Part shown: one piece after another, positions 42,692 to 54,400 of the stretch
Numbering within the stretch: position 1 is the first letter of the stretch
How the letters are laid out: every line of letters begins with the position of its first letter
NCBI GenBank assembly: GCA_037447655.1
Contig: JBBHKE010003519.1
Location: forward strand, 434,966 to 498,965
Source: Zygnema cylindricum
Taxonomy: Eukaryota > Streptophyta > Zygnematophyceae > Zygnematales > Zygnemataceae
Direction of reading: 5' to 3'
DNA length: 64,000 nucleotides
Made by a program: the position numbers and the translations under genes
The notes under the pieces: model-generated
What the model saw: only the letters and a program-made list of their open reading frames with translations
Told to the model about the DNA's origin: nothing
Database searches by the model: none

Positions 42692-45640
42692 AGCTATGGG
42701 CCCACCCTCTAGAGTGCCTATATTTGATAAATCAGATATTCTTTGTTGGAATATGATGATGGAGGGAGAACTCTTTGAAAAGCACCTATGGGGCATTGTG
42801 TCCGGACAAATTGATGCCCACCTCCATTGTGGTTGGGAGGAACACGTTTTTCTGGCTCCTCCCTCCCTACTGTTGCCAAAATATCTACCACCATCACTGA
42901 TGATGGCGAGGAAGGGGAGGAGATTATCATAGAGGGAGAAAAAAAAAGAGTCGCATCTCAAAAGACTCTTTTTTCAAGGACGATATCGGCAGCAACACCA
43001 CCAGCAATGGTGACAAAGAGGTAGAATAAAGAGTTAGAATAAACGGTCAGAGTATGAAAAGTGGAACTATAAGAACAAGGTTGCTAAGCTCTTTATTCTC
43101 AAAATTGTTAACCACCACGTATGATTGGTCTAGATACACCAAGGTATACTTTCTCAAACATAAGTCTGAGGTATTGAGATGTATCAAAGAATATAAAGTG
43201 TGGAGTGAAAAACTACATGAAACCTCAAAAAAAAAGATAAGAAGTGATTATGGGAAAAAATACACCTTAAGGGAATTTGAAAAATTTCTTAAAGAAGAAG
43301 GAATTCATCATGAGAAAAAATGTTCGCTATAATCAGGAACAAAATGGAGTAGTACAAAGAGTGAATAGAACTTTAGGAGATATGTCTAGAAGTATGCTAA
43401 ATGATAAGAAGATAGGATTGTAATTGGGCCGAGTCTATGAACTGTGCTAATTTCATCAAAAATAAAGTCATAACTTCAGCAAATAAGGAGGAAACTCCGT
43501 ATGAGAGGTGGACAGCATAAAAGCCAGATTTGTCTAGTTTGAGAGTTTTCGGAAGTCAAGTCTACAGTTTGGATTCCGATAAGACTAAATGGAAGTTAGA
43601 GGGAAGAGGGAAACCATGAAGTTTTGTAAGATATGATCAGAGCACAAAAGGATACTGAGTGTATGACTTGAAAAAAAAAGATATAATTTTGGTATAACAC
43701 ATAGCGGTGATGAATGAAGTGATGTCCAATAATCCATTCAAATATAATAAGGAAGTCAAAATCAAATTTCTACCGGATCAATTTTTTGACATTGACTTTG
43801 GAAATGAAGAGAGGGAAGATGGAGAAAAGGAAAAACCTACAGATATACCAAAGAAGAAAGAAGAAAGGACAACATCCGAGGCAACGCCACAATTCAGAGT
43901 GGAAACCGATTGAGACAGCGGAATTGGAAGATAGGAGAGCTAAAAATCTTCCTAAACAAAACCTGAGGATGCTTTCCATACCATCGTCAAATTTTGAAAG
44001 GGGAAGAAGTAGTTAACGCCTTCAAGAAAGACAAAGTAATAACCAACTCACAATGATGTCTCACCCAGATGAACCTCAGAGATACTTAGAGGCCATAAAC
44101 ACCCTAGAAAGTAGCCGGTGGATCACAGCTATGAATGAAAAAATGGCCACCATCATGGAAGCCAATACATGGGAGTTGGTAGATTGTCCACCAAACCGAA
44201 AACCGACTGGATGTAAGTGGGCTTTTAAGCTTAAACTTAACTCAGATAATACCATTGAAAGATATAAAGCTAGGTTAGTTCCATAAACACCCTGGAAAGT
44301 AGCCGGTGGATCTTTGCTATGAATGAAGAAATGGCCACCATCATGGAGGCCAATACATGGGAGTTGGTAGATTGTCCACCACACCGAAAACCGATTGGAT
44401 GTAAGTGGGTTTATAAGCTTAAACTAAACCCAGAAAATACCATTGAAAGATATAAAGCTAGGTTAGTTGCTAAAGGTTATACTCATAAAAAAATAATAGA
44501 CTATGAAGAATCTTTGCACCTGTAATCAGATTCCCTTATGTCAGAATCCTCTTAAATTTAGCCGCAGCAAAAGATATGGAAATACACCAGATAGATATTA
44601 TGAACGCCTTCTTACACGAAGAGTTGGAAGAAGAAATCTACATGAGGCAATCGGAAGGATTCGTGGAAAATGGAGAAGAAAGCAAGGCATGCAAAAATAT
44701 AAAATCACTTTGTGGCTTTAAACAGGCCCCACGATTATGAAACATAGAGGTGGACGAATTTTTGACCGGTTTGGGGTATATCAGAATTAGTTTGGATCAC
44801 TCCATATATCTATTTGAAGATGAGAATGTAGTGATATTCATTGCTATTTATGTGGATGATTTTTTAGTCTTAAGCAAGTCCTTAGATAAGATTAACAAAC
44901 TAAAACAGGATCTAACAAGTCGGTTTGACATGAAAGATCTCGGCGAGGCCCAATATATTTTCCGGATTGAAATAGAGAGGGATAGAGGGAACATAATTTT
45001 AAGACTCACTCAAAAAGAAGCTATTGGCAATATGCTAGAAAATTTTCTGATGGATAAAGCAAATGGATGTACCACTCCCAAGGATCTAGGGATCTAAAGC
45101 AAGTATCACAGGGGAGTGAAGAGGGAGGAATATTGATTTTGAATGATGAGATGAATGAGGAGGAAAATAATTGTATTGAAGGGATTCCGTATCGGTTGAT
45201 TGTAGGCACTTTAATTTAATTTATGAACTATACTCGTCCAACTATAGGTGCAGCTGTAGGTGTCCTCAATAGAAGTTTAAATGAGCCCAAAAAGAGAGAC
45301 TGAAAAGCAGCCAAAAGAGTGATGAGATATTTGGTGGGAACAAGGGAATTGTGGTTGCATTTGGGAGGGGAGCACAGTGACATCTCTACTTGGAGTGATT
45401 CCAGTTATGGGGAAGTGCCTTTAAGGCGGTGTACAATTGGATATGTGTTGCAAATTGGATCCGGTGCATGCTGTTGGAGTAGCAAACAACAGAAAGTAGT
45501 TGCTCAGTCCACTATGGAGGTTGAGTACATGGCTTCGTTGTTAAGATTTCTGCGTTCATTTTCAGCGAAGGACCAAAAAGTCAAACATGGTCAAAGTTAC
45601 GTGAGAGAGAAGTTACGTGAGAGAGAAGTCAATGTGACGT
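42672..45640 (+). pseudogene. copia E6 gag scrap, integrase, RT and RNase H
   Basis: A gag start (ALQ)MGPPSRVPIFDKSDILCW is joined near 43085 directly to integrase (DWSRYTKVYFLKHKSEVLRC, KKIRSDYGKKYTLREFEKFL), so most of gag and the protease are deleted. Integrase continues in broken frames to about 43690. RT follows with EANTWELVDCPPNRKPTGCK, then YVDDFLVLSKSLDKIN (44870). RNase H has WSDSSYGEVPLRRCTIGY and ends abruptly after TMEVEYMASLLRF near 45560. A 188-bp tandem duplication (44093-44280/44281-44468) breaks the RT. No 3' LTR. Confidence 0.88.
44093..44468 (+). repeat. 188-bp tandem duplication in E6 RT
   Basis: CCATAAACACCCT begins at 44093 and again at 44281. Both units encode the RT N-terminal block up to AGGTTAGTT. 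They differ at several positions, so the duplication is not recent. The unit length is not a multiple of three. Confidence 0.85.
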
Positions 45641-46116
45641 GAAAAATAATCAACCGAAGTCTTGTACGGTTGATTAGATGTAAAGTATGATTTGGTAGAC
45701 GTCACGGTACTTTGCGTAGACGTCAAGTTTTTTGGTGAAAACGTAATGGTCTACTTGAATTGTACGGCAAGTTAAGTTGTCGCAGATTTTGAGTATGTTT
45801 CACGTAGTAAAGTGTGACCGTTGATTTGTTTATGTAGGTCACAAGTTAAGATTGTACTTCTTTACGTGAAAGACAAGTAGCGTAGCACCTACGTCATCTA
45901 GGCACATAAAAATGTACTCATGCACACATTGAAAATTAATCATCAATATACTGAATGATTCTTCCTTGTTGCTATTTTGGCAGTGTGTGCTTATTTTGTC
46001 ATGTCATTAATTTATCTTCCTTCTTTGCTCAGTAATTAAGCCTTGCTTTCTCATATAGATATTTGTTTTCCTTAGCTTCCTGTCTAGTAATTGATCGATC
46101 CTATGGCCACTATTTC
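45641..46116 (+). repeat. type-3 copia LTR, plus orientation
   Basis: About 45985-46116 is the reverse complement of the LTR at 48134-48280 (shared CTTCCTGTCTAGTAATTGAT and GATCCTATGGCCACTATTT). The part to the left, with AGACGTCA repeats, may be its U3; its start is unclear. It is joined at 46117 to minus-strand integrase, an arrangement no intact element would have. Confidence 0.6.
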
Positions 46117-48133
46117 TGTTGGGATGTGAACAAAGGTTTTGCTTCCAAAAACTCTAAAGTGCTTAACACTAGGTTTAAAGCTTGACCAAGCTTCTTCAGG
46201 TGTAATATCTTTCAGAAAAGTACTAGGAGAACGATTTTTCATTTAAACTGCAGTAAGGATAGCTTCAGCCCATAGGTTTTGACTTAGTTTTGCACTATGT
46301 ACTAAACAACGTGCAATTTCAACTAAAGTTCGATTAAGTCTTTCTGATACTCCGTTTTGTTGTGGAATATAAGCTACTGTAAATTCTTGTTGTATCCCCC
46401 AAGTTTTGTAGTTTTCCTTAAAAGCAATGGAGGTATATTCTCCCCCATTATCTGACCTTAAAATTAAGATCCGTTCTCCTACCTCGTTTTCTACCATGGT
46501 TTTAAACTCTCTGAATTTCTCAAGGGCTTCACTCTTGGATTTCATAAAATACACCCATACTTTTCCAGTGCACTCATCCGTAAATGTGATGAAAAATCTA
46601 GAACCTCTAGGACTTAAGGGGTGAGGACCGCTCAAGTCACAATGAATAAGCTCGAGCTTCCTTCTATGTTTAGGTTCATCATCTTTTTGAAAAGGAAGCC
46701 TTCTTTGCTTACCTTGAGCACATCCTTCACACACCTTAAGGTTGTCTTTGGCGTTGACGTCCTCAAGTCCTCGGACCATCTTCTTTTCGATGAGTCGTTT
46801 GAGATTCTGCTCTCCTAGATGACCAAACCGTTGATGCCATAGCTCCAAAGTCTCCGCTTCTTTGCTGAAATTCATCTATGAAACTTCATCATCCAAACGT
46901 AAAACAAAAAGATTCCCTTTCCGATATCCAAGAGCGATTAGCTTCCCCTCACTTTTGATTTCACACCGTTCACTTTTCTTTTTCTCAAATTCGATTTTTA
47001 GTCCACTCTTCACAGCATTCATAACACTAAAAAGGTTATGCTTTTAAACTGGTAAGTATAAAACATCTTTTAAATGCCCTTCATGACTACCAGTATCACA
47101 GTATAACTGTAACTTAACCTCGCCTACTAAACTGGTCTCTAGAATCTTATCATCTGCCAATGCAATTTGTCGAGGATTCAGTGAAGCCGTGATAGAAGTA
47201 GAAATGGACTTGTCATTACACATATGATGAGACGCTCCAGAATTTATAATCCATTTACTTTTCTGAGCTTTTGAGTGTGTGAGAAAAAGTTTAGTCTCAT
47301 CCTAAATAGACATGGCAAATGATGGTTTGTTTTGTCTGTTTTTGTCTTTACTACGACAAAGTGAAGACTTATGACATGGTTTTCCACAATTGTAACAAAT
47401 AATCTTTTTCTTGAAGTTTTCAGTTTTTTTCTTTTTACATCTACAATCAGGAGTCTGATGATTGGTTTTGCCACATATGGCACAAGCAGTTACTGACTCA
47501 TTATGTTTGATTGATTGTTTGCCTTTGAAATAAAGAGCTGAATCTGACTCTTTTTCCTCCTTTCTTTTGATTTCAACTTCTTCTTAAATGAAATGTTGAC
47601 ATACTGTATCAAAGTCTAAAGTAGGTTAACTTTTTAAAGTCGTGATCATCATAGCATACTGTAATGGTAATGACCTAAACACTGTAAGGATCAAATCTTC
47701 ATCATTCAGTTTTGTGCCGACTGGCGCTAGTTGTAGTTTAAGCTCTTTCAGTCTATTTATATGAGTTTCCATATTATCCCCACTCTCGATACTAAAATCC
47801 AGCAATTTATTTTTTAATTGCATGATATTTGAAGGATTAATACGCTCATGTACAGTCCTTAATTCATCCCACATAGCCTTAGGTTTTTCTAACTCAACTA
47901 TGTGTAAAAGTTGACTGTCTTCCACTGCTAGAAAAATTAATGTCGCTGCCTCTGCTTCCCTTCTATCATAACATGCTGCCATTAAAGCTTTAGTAGGTTT
48001 CAATTCAGTGCTTGCTACAATACCCCAGTAATTCTTATATTTTAAAATACGGGTGATCTTAGCTTTCCATAGTAAATAATTACTACCATTAAATTTATGG
48101 ATGTTTGTAATTTTACCTAAAGCTCCGATACCA
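46117..48133 (-). pseudogene. type-3 copia gag, protease and integrase
   Basis: Gag (48171-47626) has FNGSNYLLWKAKITRILKYK, NYWGIVASTELKPTKAL and MQLKNKLLDFSIESGDNMET, a UBN2-type gag. Two knuckles follow near 47480-47390 (CGKTNHQTPDC and CYNCGKPCHKSSLC). The protease site reads WIINSGASHHMC with Asn for the catalytic Asp. Integrase (46875-46243) has WHQRFGHLGEQNLKRL, CEGCAQGK, ILRSDNGGEYTSIAF and QQNGVSERLNRTLVEIARC. A sequence matching HFRVFGSKTFVHIPT ends at the 46117 junction. RT is absent. This lineage differs from types 1 and 2. Confidence 0.88.
48122..48133 (-). other. primer-binding site of type-3 copia
   Basis: The minus strand reads TGGTATCGGAGC, one mismatch from the usual plant site for the 3' end of initiator methionine tRNA. 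It contrasts with the half-tRNA site of type-1 elements. Confidence 0.75.
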
Positions 48134-48280
48134 TGTTGAGATTCAAAAATAGTGGCCATAGGATCGATCAATTACTAGACAAGAAGCTAAGGAAAAACAA
48201 TTCTCTTTATGAGAAAGCAAAGCTTAATTACTGAACAAGAAAGAAGATAGATTAATTCCACGACAAAATAAGCACTTACT
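48134..48280 (-). repeat. type-3 copia 5' LTR fragment
   Basis: Starts TGTTGAGATTC in window orientation and is truncated near 48280 where plus-strand integrase begins. The gag ATG (at 48156) lies within it and the frame passes through the primer site. Confidence 0.7.
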
Positions 48281-48680
48281 GTAAAACTAAGTCAAAACCT
48301 ATGGGCTGAATCTATCCTTACCGCAGTTTATTTCAAAAATCGTTCTCCTAGTACTTCTCTGAAAGATATTACACCTGAAGAAGCTTTGTCAGGCTTTAAA
48401 CCAAGTGTTAAGCACTTTAAAGTTTTTGGAAGGAAAACCTTTGTTCACATCCCAACACAGAATAGAAAGAAATTTGATAAGAAGAGTTGGACTTGAGTCT
48501 TTGTAGGTTATGACATAAATAGAAAAGCTTACAGAATTTATGACCCAGTTACAAGGAAAGTTCATGTTAGCCGAGATGTGACTATAGATAAAGGGAAGGA
48601 ATGTAATTCTGATGTGATAGGTAGTTTTGATCCTTCGTATAAAGAACCAGAGACTGTCACTGTTCCTGTTAACAATCAAG
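48281..48680 (+). pseudogene. type-3 copia integrase C-terminal fragment, inverted
   Basis: Plus-strand reading gives LSQNLWAESILTAVYFKN, TPEEALSGFKPSVKHFKVFG and, after a stop, DINRKAYRIYDPVTRKVHVS. The first 170 bases duplicate, in inverted orientation, the integrase end at 46117-46290. It joins copia E7 RT near 48680. Confidence 0.82.
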
Positions 48681-49630
48681 TCCATGGGAGTGGTACAATA
48701 GTTAGCATTTTCCATCTAAAATTTCTCAAGCATATTTCCTATTGTTTCTTTCTCAGTAAGTCTGATAATCTTTTTCCCCCTATCTCTCTCCATTTCGATC
48801 ACCAAAATATATTTTGCCTCCCCTAAGTCCTTCATATCAAATCTGCTCCTAAGATCTTTCTTTAACCTATTGTTCTTCTCCAAAGACTTACTCACCACAA
48901 GCAGATCATCCACATAAACTGCAATAAAAATGACACCATTCTCATCTTCAAACATATACATAGAATGGTCAGAGCTGATCCGGATATATCCCAGACCGGT
49001 GTGAAACTCATCTAGTTTCTTATTCCACAATCGGAGAGCTTGCTTCAGTCGATATAAGGACTTTATGAGCCTGCAGACTTTGTTCTCTTCTCCTTCTTCC
49101 ACGAACCCCTCGGGTTGCCTCATGAAATTTTTTTCCTCTAACTCACCATTAAGAAAAGCAGTTTAATGTCCATCTGGTGTATTTCTATTTCTTCCACTGC
49201 TGCCAGACTAAGGAGAATCCTTACTGATGGGAACCGAACAACTAGAGCAAAGGTCTCCTCATAGTCAATCCCCTCTTTTTGGGTGAACCTTTTCGCTACC
49301 AATCGAGTATTGTATCTCTCAATGGTATTATATGGGTTCAGTTTTAGTTTAAATACCCATTTACACCCAATAGGTTTTTTGTCTGGAGAACAATCCGCTA
49401 GTTCCCAAGTAATTGCTTCTATGATAGAAGCCATCTCATCATTTATGGCTCTAATCCATCTTTTTTTCTCTGGACTATTCACGGCCTCTGAGTAAGACTG
49501 AGGCTCATCTGGGTGAGATAGCTTAGTTACCTTATGAGCAGTTTGTTTTTCCTGTATCCTTTTGCTGCTCCTCCTTCCTCCCTCAAACTCTAAAGCTGAA
49601 ATGGATGGAAGCCTTGGATTTCTTCTCACT
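48681..49630 (-). pseudogene. copia E7 reverse transcriptase (N-terminal two-thirds)
   Basis: The frame 49629-49138 has SHPDEPQSYSEAVNSPEKKR, GCKWVFKLKLNPYNTIERYN and IDYEETFALVVRFPSVRILL. After a shift, 49123-48716 has VCRLIKSLYRLKQALRLWNK and YVDDLLVVSKSLEKNNRLKK with the catalytic box. It ends at NMLEKF, a stop, then CTTPMDL at the junction near 48680. RNase H is missing. Confidence 0.9.
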
Positions 49631-51530
49631 GTCTCATCGGCTCCCTGTCCATGGAAGCCGGTTCTTGTCTCACTTCTTCTATCTCCTCGAAGTCTATAGG
49701 AGTATGTGAGGTTTCTAGTGAGTCACGTGTATTTTGGATCTCCCCTGAATCTGCAATCACAGGTTCACTCACGTCCCTTTTGGGAACGACCGAGTTCTCC
49801 TCACTTTCGGGCTCAAATCTGATTTTTATCTTCTTTGTATATTTGAAGGGGTCAAATGACTTTCTTTCATCCATGACAACTAAGTGTTTGATCATAATGA
49901 TATCTTTCTTTGCCAAGTCATAGACTCTATATCCCTTAACATCCTCATCATATACCACAAAGTATCCAGGTTTTCCCTTAGCATCTAGTTTCCAGTTTTT
50001 CCTATCCGTGTCAAGATTGTAAACTTGGTTACCGAATACTTTAAGGTGTGAGATATCTGGTTTCCTTCCAACCCATCTCTCATAAGGTGTCACTCCCTTG
50101 ACTTCTAAGGTAAGGATTCTATTCTTAATGTAATTGGCACAGTTCATTGCTTCTACCCAAAATCTCTTTCCTATTTTCTTCTCGGCCAGTATATTGCATG
50201 CACTATCTCCTAGTGTTCAATTCAACCTCTCAGCTACCTTATTTTGTTCCAAGTTATATGGTACAATTTTCTCGTGCTGCACTCCGTCATCTCTCAGATA
50301 TTCCGCAAACTAGCTAGAGGTTCCCCCCCATTATCACTCATTATCCTCTTAATGGGGGTTTCATGCAACTTCTCACTCAAGGCCTTATATTCTTTCAAGT
50401 AAGATGATGCTTCAGACTTTGTTTTTAGAAAGTAGACTCTAGAGTATCTAGACCAATCATCAGTTATTGTCATCATAAACCTTTTTCCTCCAACCGAAGG
50501 TACTGTTACAGGTCCCCTAATATCTGTGTGGACCAAATCTAATAGTTTCTCACCTCTATATGTGGCGGCTTTCGGAAACGGAAGTCTATGAGCCTTACCT
50601 TGAGCACAACCACTACAATCATCCATTTTTTCATTATCCCCAAACTGAATGCCTTCTACTGCCCCAAGCTTTTTCATTTCCTTTAACCAATCAAAATGCA
50701 CATGCCCTAACCGCTTATGCCAAATCATCAACTTAGGAACACCAACATAATAAGCATTCTTCTTTTCATTACTTTGGTTTAGCCAAAACATTCCTTGGCT
50801 ACCCTTATCTGCAATGAATTTAACCTTATCCTCATACTTAGCTGTAAAGACTCCTTTTTTAATGAAGGTATCAAACTCCTTGTCATCTAGCACAGACGAA
50901 GAGACAAGATTTTTACTCAGCTGACAAATGTAGAGTACATCTAACAATGTTAGTATAGAAATCTTACCCTCCACTAAGACTTTGAGATCTACTGATCCCA
51001 CTAGATCTGTAGTAACCACTTTCCCATCCCCATACTCTATCTCTACTGTAGGGATCTTTCTTAGCTTAGTGAAGAGTTCTTTATCACGACATATATGCAT
51101 GGATGCACCTGAGTGGATAATCCATCCTTCTAGTGGAGCTTCCCGAATTGCTCCAAAGGCACACTTCTGTCTTTGAGGGATCTCCTTCTCCTCCAGAATC
51201 TCATCAAGAAGAAGCTCTCCATCATCCTCAGAGGACTCATCCTCGGTTTCTCCTGTCACTTTTGTAACCATAAGTGCCTTTTTCTTCCCTCCGGAGGAAC
51301 CCCCTCCACGGTTCTCTTGGAGTCTCAGCTCTGAGAGCTTGAGACAATCTGCGATGAAGTGTCCCGGTTTTTTGCCAAAATGACAAAGACCTTTTGGGGG
51401 CCTCCGTCCTCCATATTGATCTCTTTCCCTTTTGTACGGTTTTGTTGGGTCCTTCCCCCATTTGTCCCCTTGTGCTGCTAGAGATTGAATGATTTTTCCT
51501 CCTCTCCTAATCTCCATTGTGTTTTCCTAC
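49626..51530 (-). pseudogene. copia E7 zinc knuckle, protease and integrase
   Basis: The frame 51517-50294 begins with KRERDQYGGRRPPKGLCHF, a knuckle whose second Cys is Gly (CHFGKKPGHFIADC). The protease site reads WIIHSGASMHIC, with His for the catalytic Asp. Integrase has WHKRLGHVHFDWLKEMKKL, CSGCAQGKAHRLPFPKAATY, LVHTDIRGPVTVPSVGGKRF and IKRIMSDNGGE. A short gap near 50150-50290 is frame-broken. The frame 50147-49626 supplies the integrase C-terminus (ERWVGRKPDISHLKVFGN). Inactive. Confidence 0.88.
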
Positions 51531-52258
51531 ACAAGTATCATCCTACCCACGGTTTTCCATTTCCATGAACTATCAAGCATTTCCTATACTCGATACATTT
51601 GATTCTCGTACTCATTTGGTAACTTCATGATAAGGGTGTTAGCTTTCATTTTCATTGTACCTCTCCACGCGGCACTTTCTATCTCCATATACAAACAAGA
51701 TAGATTATTACATTAATCTAACATCTTTCCTCCTTTGTAAGTGTAGCTCACTAGCTTTTGCTCAGCCAACTGGAACTCTTGAATAGTTCCAGCTCTATAA
51801 ATCTCCACCAAACTCACCCACAACTCTTCGGCCTTGTAAATGTGAAGATGAGGGGTGGCTAAAGCTTGAGTGAGGTGCCATAGAATGAAGTTCTGGGTAG
51901 CCATGTTTACATCCTCCCATAGTTGAGTATCGTTCTCCGCGGTCTTCACGGTCGCCGCTCGCGGTACTGTGGCAATAAGACTAAAGGGTGTCTCCTTCCC
52001 TTTCCCCTTTTCGGACACACTGCTGTCCCCATCATCTGCCTCCTCCACTGAGGCAGTTGTTGTTGTAGGAAACCTTACTCCTCCAAATCCTGGTGGAGTT
52101 CACGAAGGTGGACGTTTCACTTGTCCATTGACGATGCCCCAGTTTCGTTTTTCGCACAAAGCTCCCATCATCATGGCTTCCCAACAGATGAACCCAGATC
52201 CATTCAAGGTGGGCACCCTAAAGGGTGGGCCCATAACCTGAAACTCTGTCTCCTCCAT
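51531..52258 (-). pseudogene. copia E7 gag
   Basis: The start ATG at 52258 lies inside the 5' LTR and the frame crosses the primer site (MEETEFQVMGPPFRVPTLNG). TPPGFGGVRFPTTTTASVEE follows after an in-frame stop near 52103. Then come FILWHLTQALATPHLHIYKA, AGTIQEFQLAEQKLVSYTYK and MLD. The C-terminal third (51712-51531) is out of frame. Confidence 0.82.
52224..52238 (-). other. perfect half-tRNA(iMet) primer-binding site of E7
   Basis: The plus strand here is GGTGGGCCCATAACC, identical over 15 bases to the anticodon arm of plant initiator methionine tRNA as I know it. The minus (RNA) strand is therefore a perfect primer site. It abuts the LTR with no spacer and encodes gag residues VMGPP. Confidence 0.85.
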
Positions 52259-53273
52259 TGGACTAGAGAATACAAGAAGCCCCTAGATAGTTATTAACTA
52301 ACCCACTTTTAATGGCAACCACTGCTACCCGAGTAGACAAAAAGACAATATGACTGCACCCCTGTGCAGCTTGGACTCCCTTGAGTTTATAGGAAAAAAA
52401 ATCTCTGAAAACGCCCAACCAGACGATAAGTTATGAGGCAGTAAAAATGCCAATTTGTACAAACTCTCAAAGGGAGAGGTGACTACCTACCAAAATTTTC
52501 TAAGTCCTGATTCCCTCTAATAACTTCAATCTACTAAAGTACGGACCAATCAGATTAGTGTCAGTACCAAAAAGTACTTTTACCGCTGTACCTTTTGTAC
52601 CGCCTATGTATGACAAGGCTATTAAGCGGAAGCTTGTCTGCTTTTCACTCGTCCGTACATTCCTTGGAAATCTTGTGACCGAATGTCATCTCTCTCGTGG
52701 CTCCAGGTCAAGCCACGTCACAAAACGCCAAAGTGACCACTCCGAGATTCCGACGATGATGTGCGCCGTTGGATTTGGAGCGAGGCGCAATCTTAGCCGT
52801 AATAATTACTTGCGCGACATTTGTTTCTTGTCGAAACAAAATGCGTGGTATCCGTTTTGAAATAGTGTCGTACTTCGTAATTTCATAAATCTGTATCTAT
52901 GCACGCCGTATACAGTTTTAGTTAAATGGATTTGTTCCTCCCTAAAAATATATATATCTATCACATACTATAGCACTTAGCATTGGTCCTTATCTAATAG
53001 GATAAAGCTGACAGCTATCGGCCAACTTGACGAACTGCAGGTACCGGGATCAAATCCCGAGTCCGTCATGTAAAATTTTAGTAACCTACTAAAAATAGCT
53101 GTCTGTTGAACTAAGGCAGCCATGGATCAACCACCCTCTCTATCCTTTAGTGACTACAACAAGTATTGGGGCTAGAGAGAGGAGGTGGAGGCAGGCTGTC
53201 CATCCTTTTTCTTTTTCTTTTATACTAACATATTAAACCTATAAAATATTCTAGAAATCTATTAATTTCAACA
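52239..53273 (-). repeat. 5' LTR of copia E7 (type-1 LTR)
   Basis: TGAAACTCTGTC to AATTTCAACA. U3 hairpin at 53110-53195 with complementary arms CCACCCTCTCTA and TAGAGAGAGGAGGTGG. The TATA-proximal palindrome is weaker in this copy. Followed by a fragment of another type-1 LTR. Confidence 0.83.
52985..53079 (+). ncRNA. antisense tRNA-like Pol III unit in E7 LTR
   Basis: GGATAAAGCTGACAGC (box-A-like) and CGGGATCAAATCCCG (T-arm-like hairpin with 7-nt loop), with TGACG/CGTCA stem and TTTT at 53076. Confidence 0.6.
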
Positions 53274-53625
53274 CATGAATTGTTACTCTTCGTTAGTTTG
53301 GTGTTAATTAGCCGTTTTGTTAATGTTTATTTATTATTGAAATCCGTCACGTGTATCGTTTCGTAGCGCCATAACGGTTAAGGTTCTCGGCTAAAAAGAA
53401 TCCACAAGTTGCAGGTTCAAATCCGGACTTAGGCAACATTTTGGTAAAATATCATCTACTTCAAAATCTGCCACTTTCTAAATATGGCGGCAGCCATGGC
53501 ATGCCTTTGATCCTCACTCTCTCGCTTTAAATTATATCTAAAATAAAGAAGTGAAACATTAATTACCTCTTTTCAACAATTCATTTTAGACCTAGAAAAT
53601 ACTAAAAGAACCATTAATTTCTACA
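53274..53625 (-). repeat. U3 fragment of an older type-1 copia LTR
   Basis: Similar to 23400-23901 of the TR-GAG1 LTR (TTAATGTTTAT, CACGTGTA.CGTTTCG) and ends ATTTCTACA at 53625. E7 inserted into it. It directly abuts the truncated gypsy C methyltransferase. Confidence 0.75.
53365..53442 (+). ncRNA. antisense tRNA-like Pol III unit in LTR fragment 53274
   Basis: CCATAACGGTTAAGG (box A) and GGTTCAAATCC (perfect box B), GTTGC/GCAAC stem, TTTT at 53439-53442. The best box B in the window. Confidence 0.65.
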
Positions 53626-54400
53626 AACCATCAGTTACCAGATATTGATCCAATCAATTTAGTTTTTGTCGTATGGGAGTGCAAGGGAATGTCGCGTGCT
53701 AGGAAAGGTCTCGATTTGGCCGATCCTCGCACAAAATTATTTTTTGAATTAGTTCCCATCTTTCATTTCCAAAAAACTTTAGAACATCCAATACGATATA
53801 TCTTGGAAAATGTCGCGGCCTATAACTATCCTAGACCCACGGTCTTGGCTGATTATCAACTGATCAAACAATTAATTGGTCCGCCCCTTATTATTGACGC
53901 CGCTCGCCATGGTTCATTAGCACACATGGTTCGCTCCAAATGGACGACCTTGATTGATATTGGTCGACCCATTGAGGCTAACCTGTTAGTGCGTTCGCCT
54001 CTTACAAACATCAAGGCTGCCCTTCTTCCTTTCCATAAGGTGCACCCTTGCATTCAAAAGGAGTGTCCCCCTAATTCCAATATCAATGTGTCGGGTATAC
54101 CTCTCAAGGTTATTCCTACCTTAGTTTCTTACCCACATTCGCGAGCATTTTTAATGACGGTCCTAGCATGCTCCGAAACATTCAAACCGGTGAGCTCAAA
54201 GACCCTAACTCTACAGAGCGAGAACACCTCATGCATTTCATCCTTGGCACTACAGCAGTTGCTGATCTTAGGGAACGTCAAAGATGCAATTTATTAGGTC
54301 ATGTCATGGACCCGCAGTCTTTGTCTTTTGTTTTAGGTCTTGGGTTTGCAGCTGGTCGCCACTATCAGGCCCATCCGTCTGAACCACCTGGGGGGGGGAA
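53626..54400 (+). pseudogene. retrotransposon C5 DNA methyltransferase (gypsy C)
   Basis: The frame opens with DIDPINLVFVVWECKGMSRA: motif IV with the catalytic Cys codon at 53680-53682 but Pro and Gln replaced (WECKG for PPCQG). LADPRTKLFFELVPIF follows, then motif VI YILENVAAYN with Glu intact, IIDAARHGSLAHMVRSKW (motif VIII), and after a frameshift near 54165 motif IX/X (STEREHLMHFI, RQRCNLLGHVMDPQSLSF). The FFEL...ENV...IDA...AHxxR pattern resembles DNMT3-type enzymes. Motif I is missing. Gypsy A retains motif IV and gypsy C retains motif VI, so the family enzyme was probably once complete. Confidence 0.85.

Larger units (their letters stand above)
48681..53273 (-). mobile_element. copia E7 (5' LTR to RT, 3' end lost)
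   Basis: The 5' LTR, perfect primer site, gag, protease, integrase and the first two-thirds of RT are present. RNase H, the purine tract and the 3' LTR are missing, replaced by type-3 sequence at 48680. On the right it inserted into an older type-1 LTR whose remainder is 53274-53625. Confidence 0.85.
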
